Source of the DNA: Byssochlamys sp. IMV 00236
Lineage: Eukaryota; Ascomycota; Eurotiomycetes; Eurotiales; Thermoascaceae
Assembly: GCA_001931875.2 (NCBI GenBank)
Contig: MSJH02000428.1
Span: forward strand, 1-19,543
DNA: 19,543 nucleotides
Reading direction: 5' to 3'
Made by a program: the position numbers and the translations under genes
The notes under the pieces: generated by a model
Told to the model about the DNA's origin: nothing
The model's input: only the letters and a program-made list of their open reading frames with translations
Databases searched by the model: none
In this document: positions 1-8,015 of the stretch, in pieces
Position numbering within the stretch: the first letter of the stretch is position 1
Layout of the letters: every line of letters starts with the position of its first letter

Positions 1-45
1 TTTTTTTTTTTTTTTTTTTTTTACGCTAATAATAATAATAAAAAG

Positions 46-370
46 TGCCTTAGAAGCAGCACAACATGAATTATCAGAAGAAGCTCATCTAAAGCAAGGT
101 GAATGGATCAATTTACTGCCACCAAGTCAACCTGCAGATGGTATCAGTGAATTAAAATGGGGTAAAAACCGATTTGTACCCTATATTTGTATAAACCCAA
201 TCCAAGATGATACACCCATGGATAGAGACTATGAAGAACATATTGAAATCATCAGAGATATTCCCATAGATCAATTAAGAAAGTTTATTACAAGAGGAGA
301 AATGATGTTACCTTCTGTACAAACATGTTGGATGGCTATCGAATATTTAAAGGAAAACAATCTTTTATGA
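46..370 (+). CDS. Nudix hydrolase, 3' exon only (5' part outside window)
   Basis: Partial gene. The frame reads from about 46 to a TGA at 368-370, followed at once by TAG. The first residues give the second half of a Nudix box, ALEAAQHELSEEAHL, matching the A-A-x-R-E-L-x-E-E pattern but with His where the Arg of REXXEE normally stands and His for the usual Gly. The last part (IPIDQLRKFI...GEMMLPSVQTCWMAIEYL) resembles the C-terminal helix region of ADP-ribose/ADP-sugar pyrophosphatases of the YSA1/NUDT5 kind. Such enzymes split nucleoside diphosphates linked to a second moiety; the substrate cannot be told from this fragment. Upstream lie T22 and a CTAAT repeat ending in AG at 44-45, which I read as the end of an intron. 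The frame is in fact open back to base 1, so the exon start is inferred. It is convergent with the next gene. Confidence 0.6.
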
Positions 371-433
371 TAGAATATCAGATGGCTTTGTGAATTTAAC
401 TAACTTTACTAGCTTCTCATTTTCCTATAAAAG

Positions 434-460
434 TATTATTATTATTATTATTATTATTAT
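434..460. repeat. (ATT)n microsatellite
   Basis: Nine uninterrupted TAT/ATT units lie in the 104-bp gap between the convergent stop codons of the Nudix and kanadaptin-like genes, so they would sit in the 3' UTR of one or both. A shorter (AAT)n run occurs at about 28-42. Confidence 0.9.
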
Positions 461-474
461 AGATTCAACCCCTT

Positions 475-1658
475 TTATTTTGTTACCTTTTTCAATTGAG
501 CCAGTTCCTTTCTAAGACTAAACAATGACTTCTCACTCGAATTTTTATTCTTGTCTAATCTTTGCATATAACTGTCCAAATCCTCTTCTTCTTTATCTTT
601 TTTCGCTTCTTCTTCCTTGGCCTTTTCATCAATCTTCTTTTCCAGCTGTTGAATCTGTAACATCACTTGTTTCTGCTTTGCTACTAATTCCTCATGTGTT
701 TGTGCCTTTTCTTCCTTCTTTTTCTTTCTGGATGTCCTATCATAAAATTCTTCATCACTGTCATCACCATACATCATTTCTAGATCTTCTCGTCGTCGTT
801 CTATATTTCACAAACAATCAAATTAAATTGGTGCACATATATACATTTACATTGACTTACTTGCGTCTTCAAATGCCATCTTTTCTGCTTCTATATTCAA
901 TAAGCTAGCATCACCAGACTTTTCTTGTCCTTCGTCTTCTTCATCCTCGTCCTCTATTGCATCTTCTGCAAAACCCCTTTTTATATACATATGTAAATCA
1001 GTGTATCTACATGCATAGATATCCAGAAAAACTTACCATGAAGCGCCTTCATCTTCTGGTTCAATACCAGCTTCTTCTTTAGCCTTTGCAATCCGCTGTT
1101 CGAGGGCAATTCTCCTTTTTTCCTCTAGCTCTGCCTCAGGATCATATGGCTTTTGTGATTCAAATATACAAATACGCGTACTTTCACCAAATCTGAGCTG
1201 ATCTCCTGGTTTCAAAGGCATATATTCCCTTGGGTTTATTCGCTTCTTATTGAGTATGGTTCCGTGTGCACTTTCGAGATCATAAATGAACGCGTCTCCG
1301 TCTTGATTGAATTGGATCACGGCATGATAACGAGATATTGACTGATGTATCCATTAGTATACATGAAGAATATATATATATATATATATAAAGGAGAGAA
1401 AAGGAATTCTCTTACTTGATGTTCCATTTGAATGTCGCAAATCGGTAATCTTCCAATCGTAACAAATTCTTTCTTTGGTCCTTCAACAGTTTCTACACTC
1501 AATCCACCTTTAAGCATCTCAATCTTGTAGTCAAACATGGCTTCTGAAGACCAAGAAGGCTTTTCATACTTTAAAGGAGGAGCTGAAGGTTGATTGCTAG
1601 TAGTTGGCTTGGGCTTTGCAGGTAAGCTTGGTACAGCGAATCCATCTTGGTCACTCAT
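475..1658 (-). CDS. SLC4A1AP: Kanadaptin-like FHA-domain protein
   Basis: Four exons on the minus strand: 1658-1416, 1341-1037, 976-861 and 800-475, all with GT-AG introns (60-74 bp), giving 329 aa. The start is the ATG at 1656-1658. Residues about 30-45 (KYEKPSWSSEAMFDYK) followed by GRLPICDIQMEH, then SRYHAVIQF and YDLESAHGTILNKKRI form a kanadaptin-type FHA domain with the GR, SRYH and S-x-HGT motifs that normally bind phosphothreonine peptides. After it come a basic/acidic helix, the W-G-F-A-E-D-A motif spanning the exon 2/3 junction, an acidic stretch, and a C-terminal coiled coil rich in Lys and Glu preceded by DEEFYDRT. The same order occurs in animal kanadaptin, which is reported to be nuclear and linked to RNA processing. 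The protein is much shorter than the animal form (near 800 aa) and lacks its middle and tail. Function here is inferred from homology only. Confidence 0.85.
1371..1390. repeat. (TA)n microsatellite in intron 1 of the kanadaptin-like gene
   Basis: About ten TA units lie inside the first intron (1415-1342) of the kanadaptin-like gene, away from its splice sites. Confidence 0.85.
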
Positions 1659-1717
1659 TTTATATACAATATTAAAAAAAGAGAAAAATTTAAAATAAGC
1701 GAGCTACACTGACCATC

Positions 1718-1741
1718 AAAAAACAAGGCAAAAAACAAGGC
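1718..1741. repeat. 12-bp perfect tandem duplication
   Basis: The unit AAAAAACAAGGC occurs twice in direct succession (1718-1729 and 1730-1741), immediately before the AAAG microsatellite, about 60 bp upstream of the kanadaptin-like start codon. Confidence 0.8.
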
Positions 1742-1773
<32 letters not shown>

Positions 1774-1790
1774 AATAGAGAGAGAGAGAA
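1742..1790. repeat. (AAAG)n followed by (GA)n purine tract
   Basis: Some eight AGAA units run from 1742 to about 1774 and pass into a GA repeat (about 1777-1790). The whole 49 bp is purine on the plus strand except for one T. It lies in a divergent promoter region. Confidence 0.9.
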
Positions 1791-2131
1791 AGGGATATTC
1801 GTATAGGTTATTATTCTTTATTATCCAATCTGTCATCTTTTATACATGGCCAGTAACGATCATTGCTGCACCCTTTTATGAATGACAGCTATGAATCATA
1901 AAAGAGCCACACTTCTTGTAATGAATCGGTTCAAGATGTATTCATATCAAGAGATATCCTCTTTTTCTTTCTCTTTTTTTTTTTCTTGTCTTCTAATAAC
2001 TTCATCATGCAGAGTTTTAAGAATAATAGACGCTTCTGTTATTTCTCCGCCGACGCATTGATCTTAAAAAGGACATTGCTTTTAAACCTCTTGTTTCCCT
2101 TTAAATATTTTGTTGCCCTCGATCTACTCCC

Positions 2132-4153
2132 ATGCCCTCGAAATTACGAATGATTGCGCTCTATGACTGCACAGCAGACGATGTAGGGGAACTTTCTTTC
2201 AAGGAAGGAGATATTTTAACTGACGTGACCAAATCCAATGACGAGGGCTGGTATGAAGGAAGGCTTGAGAACAGTACAGAAAGGGGCCTTTTTCCTTATA
2301 ATTTCGTAAAGCCATTACCCGAATCCTTTACAGCTGATACCATAACAACAGACAACGTGTCGTCCGGTAGCGGAAAAATCACTGTATCTGATAGTGCATC
2401 AACAGCCTTTGACACGATATTATCTAATGTATATAGTAAAAAAGATGTCAAATCAGCAAAAAAGACACATGTTTCAGCAACAGATAAAGGCTTACCACAA
2501 GATTTACCTGAAAAGTCAACTAATTACAGCAATAAGCTTGGTAATGGCACCCATCGTATATTGCCAATGCCAGCTGACAAGACAAAGGATATACCAGGTC
2601 TCAAATTCTCAACACCTCCACCAACATTTGAAAAACTTTCCTACAAGAGTACAGAAAAACAAGAGTCACCAACGAGAGCTCGGTCCTATTCGACTTCTTT
2701 CTTAAAGAGCACATCGGATAATCACGGTCTGGACAGAACCCTACGTCCTTCACAATGGGCGCCTGGGGGTAAAAGCGAGCTAGAGATAGCCCTCAGTCGA
2801 CGCTCTCCAAGATCAACCGCCAATTTACGATCTGAATTTCAAACAAAACATGGCGTATCAACAGGAACAGGCATTCAACTGGTCGGATTGGAGAACGCAA
2901 AGCTATCGACTGTATCTCGGGATACAGAAGAAGAAGAGGAAGACGAAGGCTTTCAACTGATCAAGCCATCTCAACTCCGTCAGAAACAACAAGTTCCCGG
3001 CCCTGTTTTGCCAAAACCAATTGTTCCAACGCAGTCAGCATCCTATGTCGCTAAATCATCTACGCCTAGTTGGAAAAAGACGGTAGATACCCCACAGCGA
3101 CCGACAGAAAGTGTCGGTAAAAGTACAATTGGCACACCTGAACCACTTGGAAATATACCTGCTCCAAGCAACCCTATGCCTCGCTTACCTTCCCGCCCTG
3201 TGTCTACTGCAAGCAGGAAATCGCGCAACAACAGTCAAATTTCATCAGCAAGCACACCGTCGGTATTGAATCAGCAGATGCCATCCCTTTCAAAGGAAGA
3301 GCGTCCAGAAAGTATACTCGAGAAAGCAAACCCACCGCCTATCTTGAAGCCAAAGCCAGTGTTGCCTCAACCTTGTCTTCCCCCACGGCCCAACAAGGCT
3401 CGTAGTGCATCCAATCCACCACTCTTGCAGCCTAAGCCGAATCTTACGCTATTGGAAAACTCATCTGGCCAGGACACAAAGGAGATAAACAATACTACAC
3501 AAGCTACTTCGTTGAGTCCACCTACACCGCCTCGTGTAGGCGCAAAGCCTTCACCTGTTCTCTATCAACAGAAACTACAATCCTTCATTTCACAAAAGGC
3601 CATCTCGCCACCCTTTTCACCGCCGACAAAGCCAACCACATTGACCCCACCTTCTCCACCACGTACAATGTTGAATGGTCAAAAAAATAGCACATCCAAT
3701 CTAAAACCGTCAGCTTACCTGAATAGAGCACGATCAGTTACAAACCCTCCTTATTTTGGCCAAAAGCCTACTATGGACTGTAATTCGCCCAAATTGACTA
3801 GTATTCCAAAATCGAGCGTAGAAACCAAAGTCAATTCTACTGAACTCAAAAAGAAAGTAGCACCACCACCTCCCCCATCACGGCCACCAAAAAGCAAATT
3901 AGCATTCATAAGCGATGAGGCCAAGGCACGATACGAGGCGTTATTTGATGCGATTCATGATGATGGTTATGTTGATAGTCAAACAGTCTATAAAATTTGG
4001 ATAAAGAGCAAGATCTCCAAGGACAAGTTAGCTCGTATATGGAAAGAGAGCCATCCTGATCAAAAAGGACTATTAGACAGACATGCATTTGTATACGGTA
4101 TGGGAAAGATTGATGAGATATTAAAGCAGCATCAGTTTGAACAGTCTGTATGA
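2132..4153 (+). CDS. SH3-(proline-rich)-EH domain scaffold protein
   Basis: Single-exon gene of 673 aa. Residues 7-62 are an SH3 domain: ALYDC near the start (ALYDY motif), ELSFKEGD, GWYEG and GLFPYNFV. Residues about 65-585 are low-complexity, rich in Pro, Ser, Thr and Lys, with an acidic patch (EEEEEDEGF), several PKPxxPxP-type SH3 ligands, and the repeated motif ARS-x-x-NPP-x-x-x-QKP. The last 85 residues are an EH domain: ARYEALFDAI, DGYVDSQTVYKIW, LARIWKESHPDQKG, LLDRHAFVYGM. It keeps the Trp of the NPF-binding pocket, but the EF-hand calcium ligands look lost (His, Lys and Ala at loop positions 1, 5 and 12). SH3 and EH proteins usually link endocytic coats, actin patches and membrane remodelling, so a cytosolic or cortical adaptor role is inferred. 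A second Met at residue 7 is an alternative start. I cannot assign a named orthologue. Confidence 0.85.
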   Translation: MPSKLRMIALYDCTADDVGELSFKEGDILTDVTKSNDEGWYEGRLENSTERGLFPYNFVKPLPESFTADTITTDNVSSGSGKITVSDSASTAFDTILSNVYSKKDVKSAKKTHVSATDKGLPQDLPEKSTNYSNKLGNGTHRILPMPADKTKDIPGLKFSTPPPTFEKLSYKSTEKQESPTRARSYSTSFLKSTSDNHGLDRTLRPSQWAPGGKSELEIALSRRSPRSTANLRSEFQTKHGVSTGTGIQLVGLENAKLSTVSRDTEEEEEDEGFQLIKPSQLRQKQQVPGPVLPKPIVPTQSASYVAKSSTPSWKKTVDTPQRPTESVGKSTIGTPEPLGNIPAPSNPMPRLPSRPVSTASRKSRNNSQISSASTPSVLNQQMPSLSKEERPESILEKANPPPILKPKPVLPQPCLPPRPNKARSASNPPLLQPKPNLTLLENSSGQDTKEINNTTQATSLSPPTPPRVGAKPSPVLYQQKLQSFISQKAISPPFSPPTKPTTLTPPSPPRTMLNGQKNSTSNLKPSAYLNRARSVTNPPYFGQKPTMDCNSPKLTSIPKSSVETKVNSTELKKKVAPPPPPSRPPKSKLAFISDEAKARYEALFDAIHDDGYVDSQTVYKIWIKSKISKDKLARIWKESHPDQKGLLDRHAFVYGMGKIDEILKQHQFEQSV

Positions 4154-4200
4154 GTTTTTCCCTTAATCTATTCGTGTGTCCGATACCAGTAAATATATAT

Positions 4201-4206
4201 AATAAA
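4201..4206 (+). terminator. AATAAA polyadenylation signal of the SH3/EH gene
   Basis: AATAAA lies 48 bp past the stop codon and 25 bp before the left end of the transposon, so the gene's 3' processing signal appears to be host sequence and intact. Confidence 0.4.
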
Positions 4207-4230
4207 GATGTAACTAGTTTAACAAGTAAA

Positions 4231-4248
4231 TACAGCCACACAAAATTG
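4231..4248 (+). repeat. Left terminal inverted repeat of the transposon
   Basis: Begins with TA and matches the right end in 14 of 18 positions; the sequence continues into AT-rich non-coding DNA before the transposase start at 4341. Confidence 0.6.
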
Positions 4249-4340
4249 ATTTTGATACAGTCTTAAAAGTAGCATAAAATTTAATGAAAAAATATCTACT
4301 CTTTCTAATCTTTCTTGAAACTTTATTAATCAAACTAAAC

Positions 4341-5322
4341 ATGTCAAGCCAAAATACATCAGATAACACCCAAAGCTCTTCCCAAAAGCGCGAAATTAAA
4401 AAGTACTGAGGAATCTTTTGGCTCGATAAAGTTGATTTTATCCTGTGTCGTATTTCTGATATAGTCCAGATGCCCAAGAGTACTATCCAAAAAGTTATTG
4501 ATAGAATTCGTGAGACTGGATCTCCTCTCCTAAGAAAGGCACCTGGAGCTTCGAAAAAACTTAGCGAAAGAGCCCAAAGACACTTGGAAAGAATTATAAG
4601 AAGAAGTCCACTTGCGTCTTACGATTCTGTAAGATTCGAATTACAGTAAGCTGAGATTACAATCTTCCGACAAACAGTAATCAGTTACTTGCGGGAAATG
4701 GGCTTTAAATCATACTTTGCTGCACATAAGCCATCTCTTACAGAAGCAAACAAGAAGAGAAGACTCCGCTGGGTGGGGCCAAAGCTATTCGTAAAGTCGG
4801 CGAATGATACGAGGCTCGTCATGTTATGCCCACAACAAAATGGGGGCACGGAAGTGTTATGATATGGAACTGTTTTTGGGTAAGAGGCTTTGGGTCTTTG
4901 GTGATCGCTGATGGTCCTGAAAATCAGGACGTGTATACATTGACATTTTGGCCAAGAACTTTCACCCTTGGTTCAAAAAACTGATAGATGGAGAAGAGAG
5001 GGATTTTATCTTCCAAGAAGATGGCGCAAGCTGCCATACTGGTGGTTATGCGAAATGGTGGAAAGAAACCCATCAAACAAGAGGTTTTGAATACTGGTCT
5101 GCCCAAAGCCCGGATTTAAACCCAATTGAGCATATTTGGTGGGCTCTTGAAAAACTTATCGAGGACAAAATGGCCGCCATTAACAACATCGATGATTTGA
5201 AGGAGGTCTTGAATGACCAATGGGAAAATATGAGCGTGGACCTTGCTCATCGCTTAGTTGCAAGTATGAGTGACCGATGCCAAGCGGTTATCGACGCCAA
5301 AGGCGGGCCAACAAAGTATTGA
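4341..5322 (+). pseudogene. Tc1/mariner DDE transposase, inactivated
   Basis: Coding similarity runs from an ATG at 4341 to a TGA at 5320-5322 but is broken. In the opening frame there are stops at 4407-4409 (TGA) and 4647-4649 (TAA). The N-terminal part still shows a helix-turn-helix-like segment (MPKSTIQKVIDRIRETGSP). A one-base shift is needed near 4775 after LRWVG. Soon after, the text jumps from a KVGE-like stretch straight to MPTTKWGHGSVMIWNCFW, so the block with the first catalytic Asp seems deleted. Another shift near 4940-4950 leads into an intact 124-codon 3' part with FIFQEDGASCHTG (second Asp) and SPDLNPIEHIWW (third catalytic Glu). Both nonsense codons would arise from one C-to-T change (CGA, CAA). 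No functional product is possible. Confidence 0.85.
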
Positions 5323-5346
5323 AATAAAATGAAAATATATTATTAT

Positions 5347-5365
5347 CCAATTTGGTGTAAGTGTA
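5347..5365 (-). repeat. Right terminal inverted repeat of the transposon
   Basis: Ends ...GTGTA at 5365 and, read on the minus strand, mirrors the left end. It lies 25 bp after the transposase stop codon. Confidence 0.6.
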
Positions 5366-5480
5366 CCATCATTCAAGGGGTTTATTAAAATGAATACGCA
5401 TGCGTTGTTTTTGGAGGGGGGGGGGAATAAAGTAAATGTATAGTTTTAATTACAAATAGTTTACAATATAAAGAAGAGCC

Positions 5481-7028
5481 CTAAATCAAACCAGCAATAG
5501 GAGTCTTTCTTACTTTGGCCTGTATATTTAGCTTCACTGGCCTTCCAAATGCTCGACTGATCTTGTCCTTGGCATCTGCAATAACATTATTAATTATCTT
5601 GCCGTTTGATCCTACTACAATTTTCAATTGACTGTCTCTCTCAACATAGACATTCTGGTCAATCACCAATGTCTTGTTTAACTCGGTCCATCCAACGTTT
5701 TCCTGTTTAATCATATAGGGAATATAATGATGCAGACGTTTAAAGAATTCTACTCTAATGATCTCCTCTACTCGCTTCAAATTGGGCATCTCTACTTTTT
5801 GTTCGGCTGGATATTCCCATGGCCTTGATAAAGACTTGCTAAAAAGTGTATTCTACATATACGTATTTCTTAATTACTTTGTTGTTTTTCTGTCTTTTAT
5901 ATACAACAAACCTTGAGTGTATCGACATCCTTCCCTTCTGTAGCTGAAGTATACACAACGTGTTGTATACTTCCGTACCCTCTTTCATATCTATTTTTGA
6001 CATCCTCTAATACTTTTATGTCATGACCAACAAGATCCATCTAATCAACAAAGGGAGGTTAGAGGCAGATTGAAAAGTTATATGACTTACTTTATTAAAG
6101 ACGAGTGTGGCAGGAATATGTATATCATGAAGTCGAGACAGTAAGAACTGCTCTGTCTTGAGTGACTGTGTGTTGAGTGACCAGTTTGCGTCGACAACGA
6201 TCATAACTAAAGATCTAGATTAATCGCACTTCTTTTTATAAAAACTAGATCCTTTCATGTCACCGTACCATGATCTGCTTCATCCAAAGATCGCCATGAA
6301 GATGTAGCAAGTGTGCGATTCATTTGGGCATGATTACGATCTGGTATAATTCCAGGAGTGTCCAAAAAGACAATTTGATGTTGACCTTCTGTCAGCACGG
6401 CCAACACTCTTTCTCGTGTTGTATGAGCCTTGGGTGAAACTCCAGAAACCTTTTCATACAAGTCAGCAACATCGTCATCAGAAAATAGTGTATGTTTTTA
6501 CCTCTTCTCCAATAAGTTTATTCACTAGAGTCGATTTTCCAGCATTAGCAGCTCCAATGACTGCTACTCTAAGCATATGTGGATCAGCAGGTTGTACGAT
6601 ATTTGTTGGAATCTGAACGATGCGTTCTGAAATTCCTAATGATCAATCGAAATCAATAGTGTGCTGTGAGAATAACATTTTCTTTTGTGTACCTGCTGGC
6701 TTCTTTATCATAGCTACCTTTGCTGGTCGCTTCTTTGGCGTGTCGAGTGTTTTTTCTTTTCCAGTTGTATGTGTTGCATTGTAATTGACTACAGTAGAGG
6801 CTCCCTTGTTTCCCGGACTGTCTGATTTCCAGTCAATTTGTTTCTTTTTGATCGGTTTTGCTGGTTGAGGTGAAGCAATAGGAATTCCCGCTCGGTGTTT
6901 AGCTCTGGTCATAATCGCATAACATCGATGCGCTTGTCCTGTATATTATGTCAGTTGAAAGAAATTGTTTGTTAAAAAAGTAGTATTTAGTTACTTGGAG
7001 TAAACAAGATCCTATTTGAAAACAGCAT
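5481..7028 (-). CDS. ERAL1: Era-like GTPase, mitochondrial (ERAL1-type)
   Basis: Seven exons on the minus strand: 7028-6995, 6938-6693, 6635-6502, 6449-6269, 6206-6091, 6040-5912 and 5852-5481, giving 403 aa. The small first exon supplies MLFSNRILFTP and joins exon 2 as a basic presequence (RQAHRCYAIMTRAKHRAG) typical of mitochondrial import. The G domain shows G1 GAANAGKS (121-128), a switch-I region with AHTTRE, G3 DTPG (168-171), G4 NKMD (236-239, split by an intron) and a G5-like TSAT. The C-terminal KH domain has the GSNG loop (361-364). In bacteria Era and in mitochondria ERAL1 bind the 3' end of small-subunit rRNA and assist its assembly, so the same role is inferred. The next gene upstream is divergent. 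A start at residue 28 within exon 2 would drop the presequence and is less likely. Confidence 0.9.
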
Positions 7029-7143
7029 TCAGGCCAAGTATGGAAACAGTAGAAAGAAAGACACACAGCCAAATTGACAGGTGAAATATGTGACTTAAAA
7101 AAACAACAGTTACACAAGTCTGTGCCTTTTTCGTTTATTATAA

Positions 7144-7493
7144 AATAGCTTTCATGCTCCTCTGCTTTTTCTTTTCTTTGTGAAGAACCCATCAAAGCCA
7201 TACATTTCCAGAAAGAGACGTCGCGTTGGTTTGTCACTTTTTCGTATAAATTGTATTATAAACTGTAAAAATAGGACTTTACTTTGTGAAAAGACTGTAG
7301 ATGCCGTGAAGGAACTCGAATCTGAGCACAAAAAATTCTGAAGCAGTGTCGCTTCACTCCCCTTCCGGTTGGCAACTTGTCCTCTGTTGTCAACCCAAGT
7401 ATCATGAAGCTTACTGAAGCAGAGGATAAAATTGATTTAAGCGAAATGGGAATTCTATACTCAATAAAAATAATTGATAAACAACACTCATGA
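7144..7493 (+). pseudogene. Possible relic coding sequence with a frameshift
   Basis: A frame without a start codon is open from 7144 to a TGA at 7339-7341 and ends in VKELESEHKKF. In the next frame a second segment runs to a TGA at 7491-7493, with FTPLPVGNLSSVVNPSIM and KLTEAEDKIDLSEM. The two would join if one base were added in the A6 run at 7330-7335. Composition of the second part looks protein-like. I recognise no family, there is no good start, and AT-rich DNA gives open frames by chance, so this is weak. Confidence 0.2.
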
Positions 7494-7934
7494 AATAATT
7501 CTTTATGTTGTAATATTACTAAGAATAAAGCGTGGCTAGAAAGCTTATAACTACATCCTTAGTCTTTGTTTCGATAATATAGTCATTATTGACCAAAAGG
7601 GTTTTCAAAAAAGTGACCAAGCAAAGTCAGTTTAGTGACGCTAAAGACTTGAGATCAAGAGTAAGTCCCTTGTACCAATCCTTTCAAACACCATCCAACA
7701 CTCTTTGAAGACTTTTCAGAAGTGTTTAGAAGATAAAGCCCATTTAAATAAGTATCGCTTTTACTGGTATGCAATGAAAACACCGCAGATTGAGCTGTAA
7801 AAGATAACTCTAAACTCACTTGAAAAAGAGAGACAGAGAGAGTACAAAATTGGTATTCCTGGGTCACGAGTTTACTTTATTTGGTAAAAGCGTATCTTGT
7901 AGGACAGTGCATTACACTTATCACAGACTAAATC

Positions 7935-7942
7935 TATAAAAT
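7935..7942 (+). promoter_or_regulatory. TATA-like box upstream of the permease
   Basis: TATAAAAT lies 74 bp before the permease ATG, a plausible distance for a core promoter. No activator site is recognised. Confidence 0.4.
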
Positions 7943-8015
7943 GCTTATTCCACGCTTGAATCTGAATTTCATTTGTTTTTGCTCCTGCTTTTATTAATAA
8001 ATACATTCTTTGATT

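Larger units (their letters stand above)
1659..2131. other. Divergent intergenic region between kanadaptin-like and SH3/EH genes
   Basis: 473 bp between two start codons pointing away from each other, so it should hold both promoters. I see a purine-rich tract (1742-1790), a pyrimidine-rich tract at about 1960-1997, and an AT-rich TTTAAATATTTT about 30 bp before the SH3/EH start. No convincing TATA box or reading frame was found. Confidence 0.5.
4231..5365 (+). mobile_element. Degenerate Tc1/mariner-type transposon
   Basis: About 1.13 kb bounded by imperfect inverted repeats: TACAGCCACACAAAATTG at 4231-4248, and at 5365 read on the minus strand TACACTTACACCAAATTG (14 of 18 match). Both ends begin with TA, the expected duplicated target of Tc1/mariner elements. 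The only gene inside is a broken DDE transposase on the plus strand. The element fills the gap between the convergent SH3/EH and Era-like genes and damages neither. A run of ten G at 5416-5425 lies just outside. TIR length and divergence suggest an old copy. Confidence 0.75.
7029..8015. other. Divergent intergenic region between the Era-like gene and the permease
   Basis: Nearly 1 kb between two start codons facing away from each other. It should contain both promoters. A TATA-like box stands near the permease (7935-7942). The stretch 7144-7493 has open, protein-like plus-strand frames described separately. From 7494 to about 7930 I see only AT-rich sequence with no convincing gene. Confidence 0.5.

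Noticed and set aside
1..43. Poly-T run as a poly(A) tail or transposon end
   Set aside because: It is followed by a branch-like CTAAT and an AG before a coding exon, so an intron end or assembly edge is more likely.
525..908. 127-codon plus-strand frame
   Set aside because: It is antisense to the last two exons of the kanadaptin-like gene and rich in Leu/Phe because those exons code for Lys/Glu.
3906..4477. Two minus-strand frames at the end of the SH3/EH gene and in the transposon left arm
   Set aside because: Antisense to the EH domain and to the decayed transposase; no domain and no homologue recognised.
4341..4700. Repeat-induced point mutation in the transposon
   Set aside because: Only two C-to-T type stops are visible and there are no other copies to compare; the process is also not established in this fungal group.
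7300..7330. Possible tRNA T-arm (ACTCGAATCTG)
   Set aside because: No matching acceptor, D or anticodon arms nearby.
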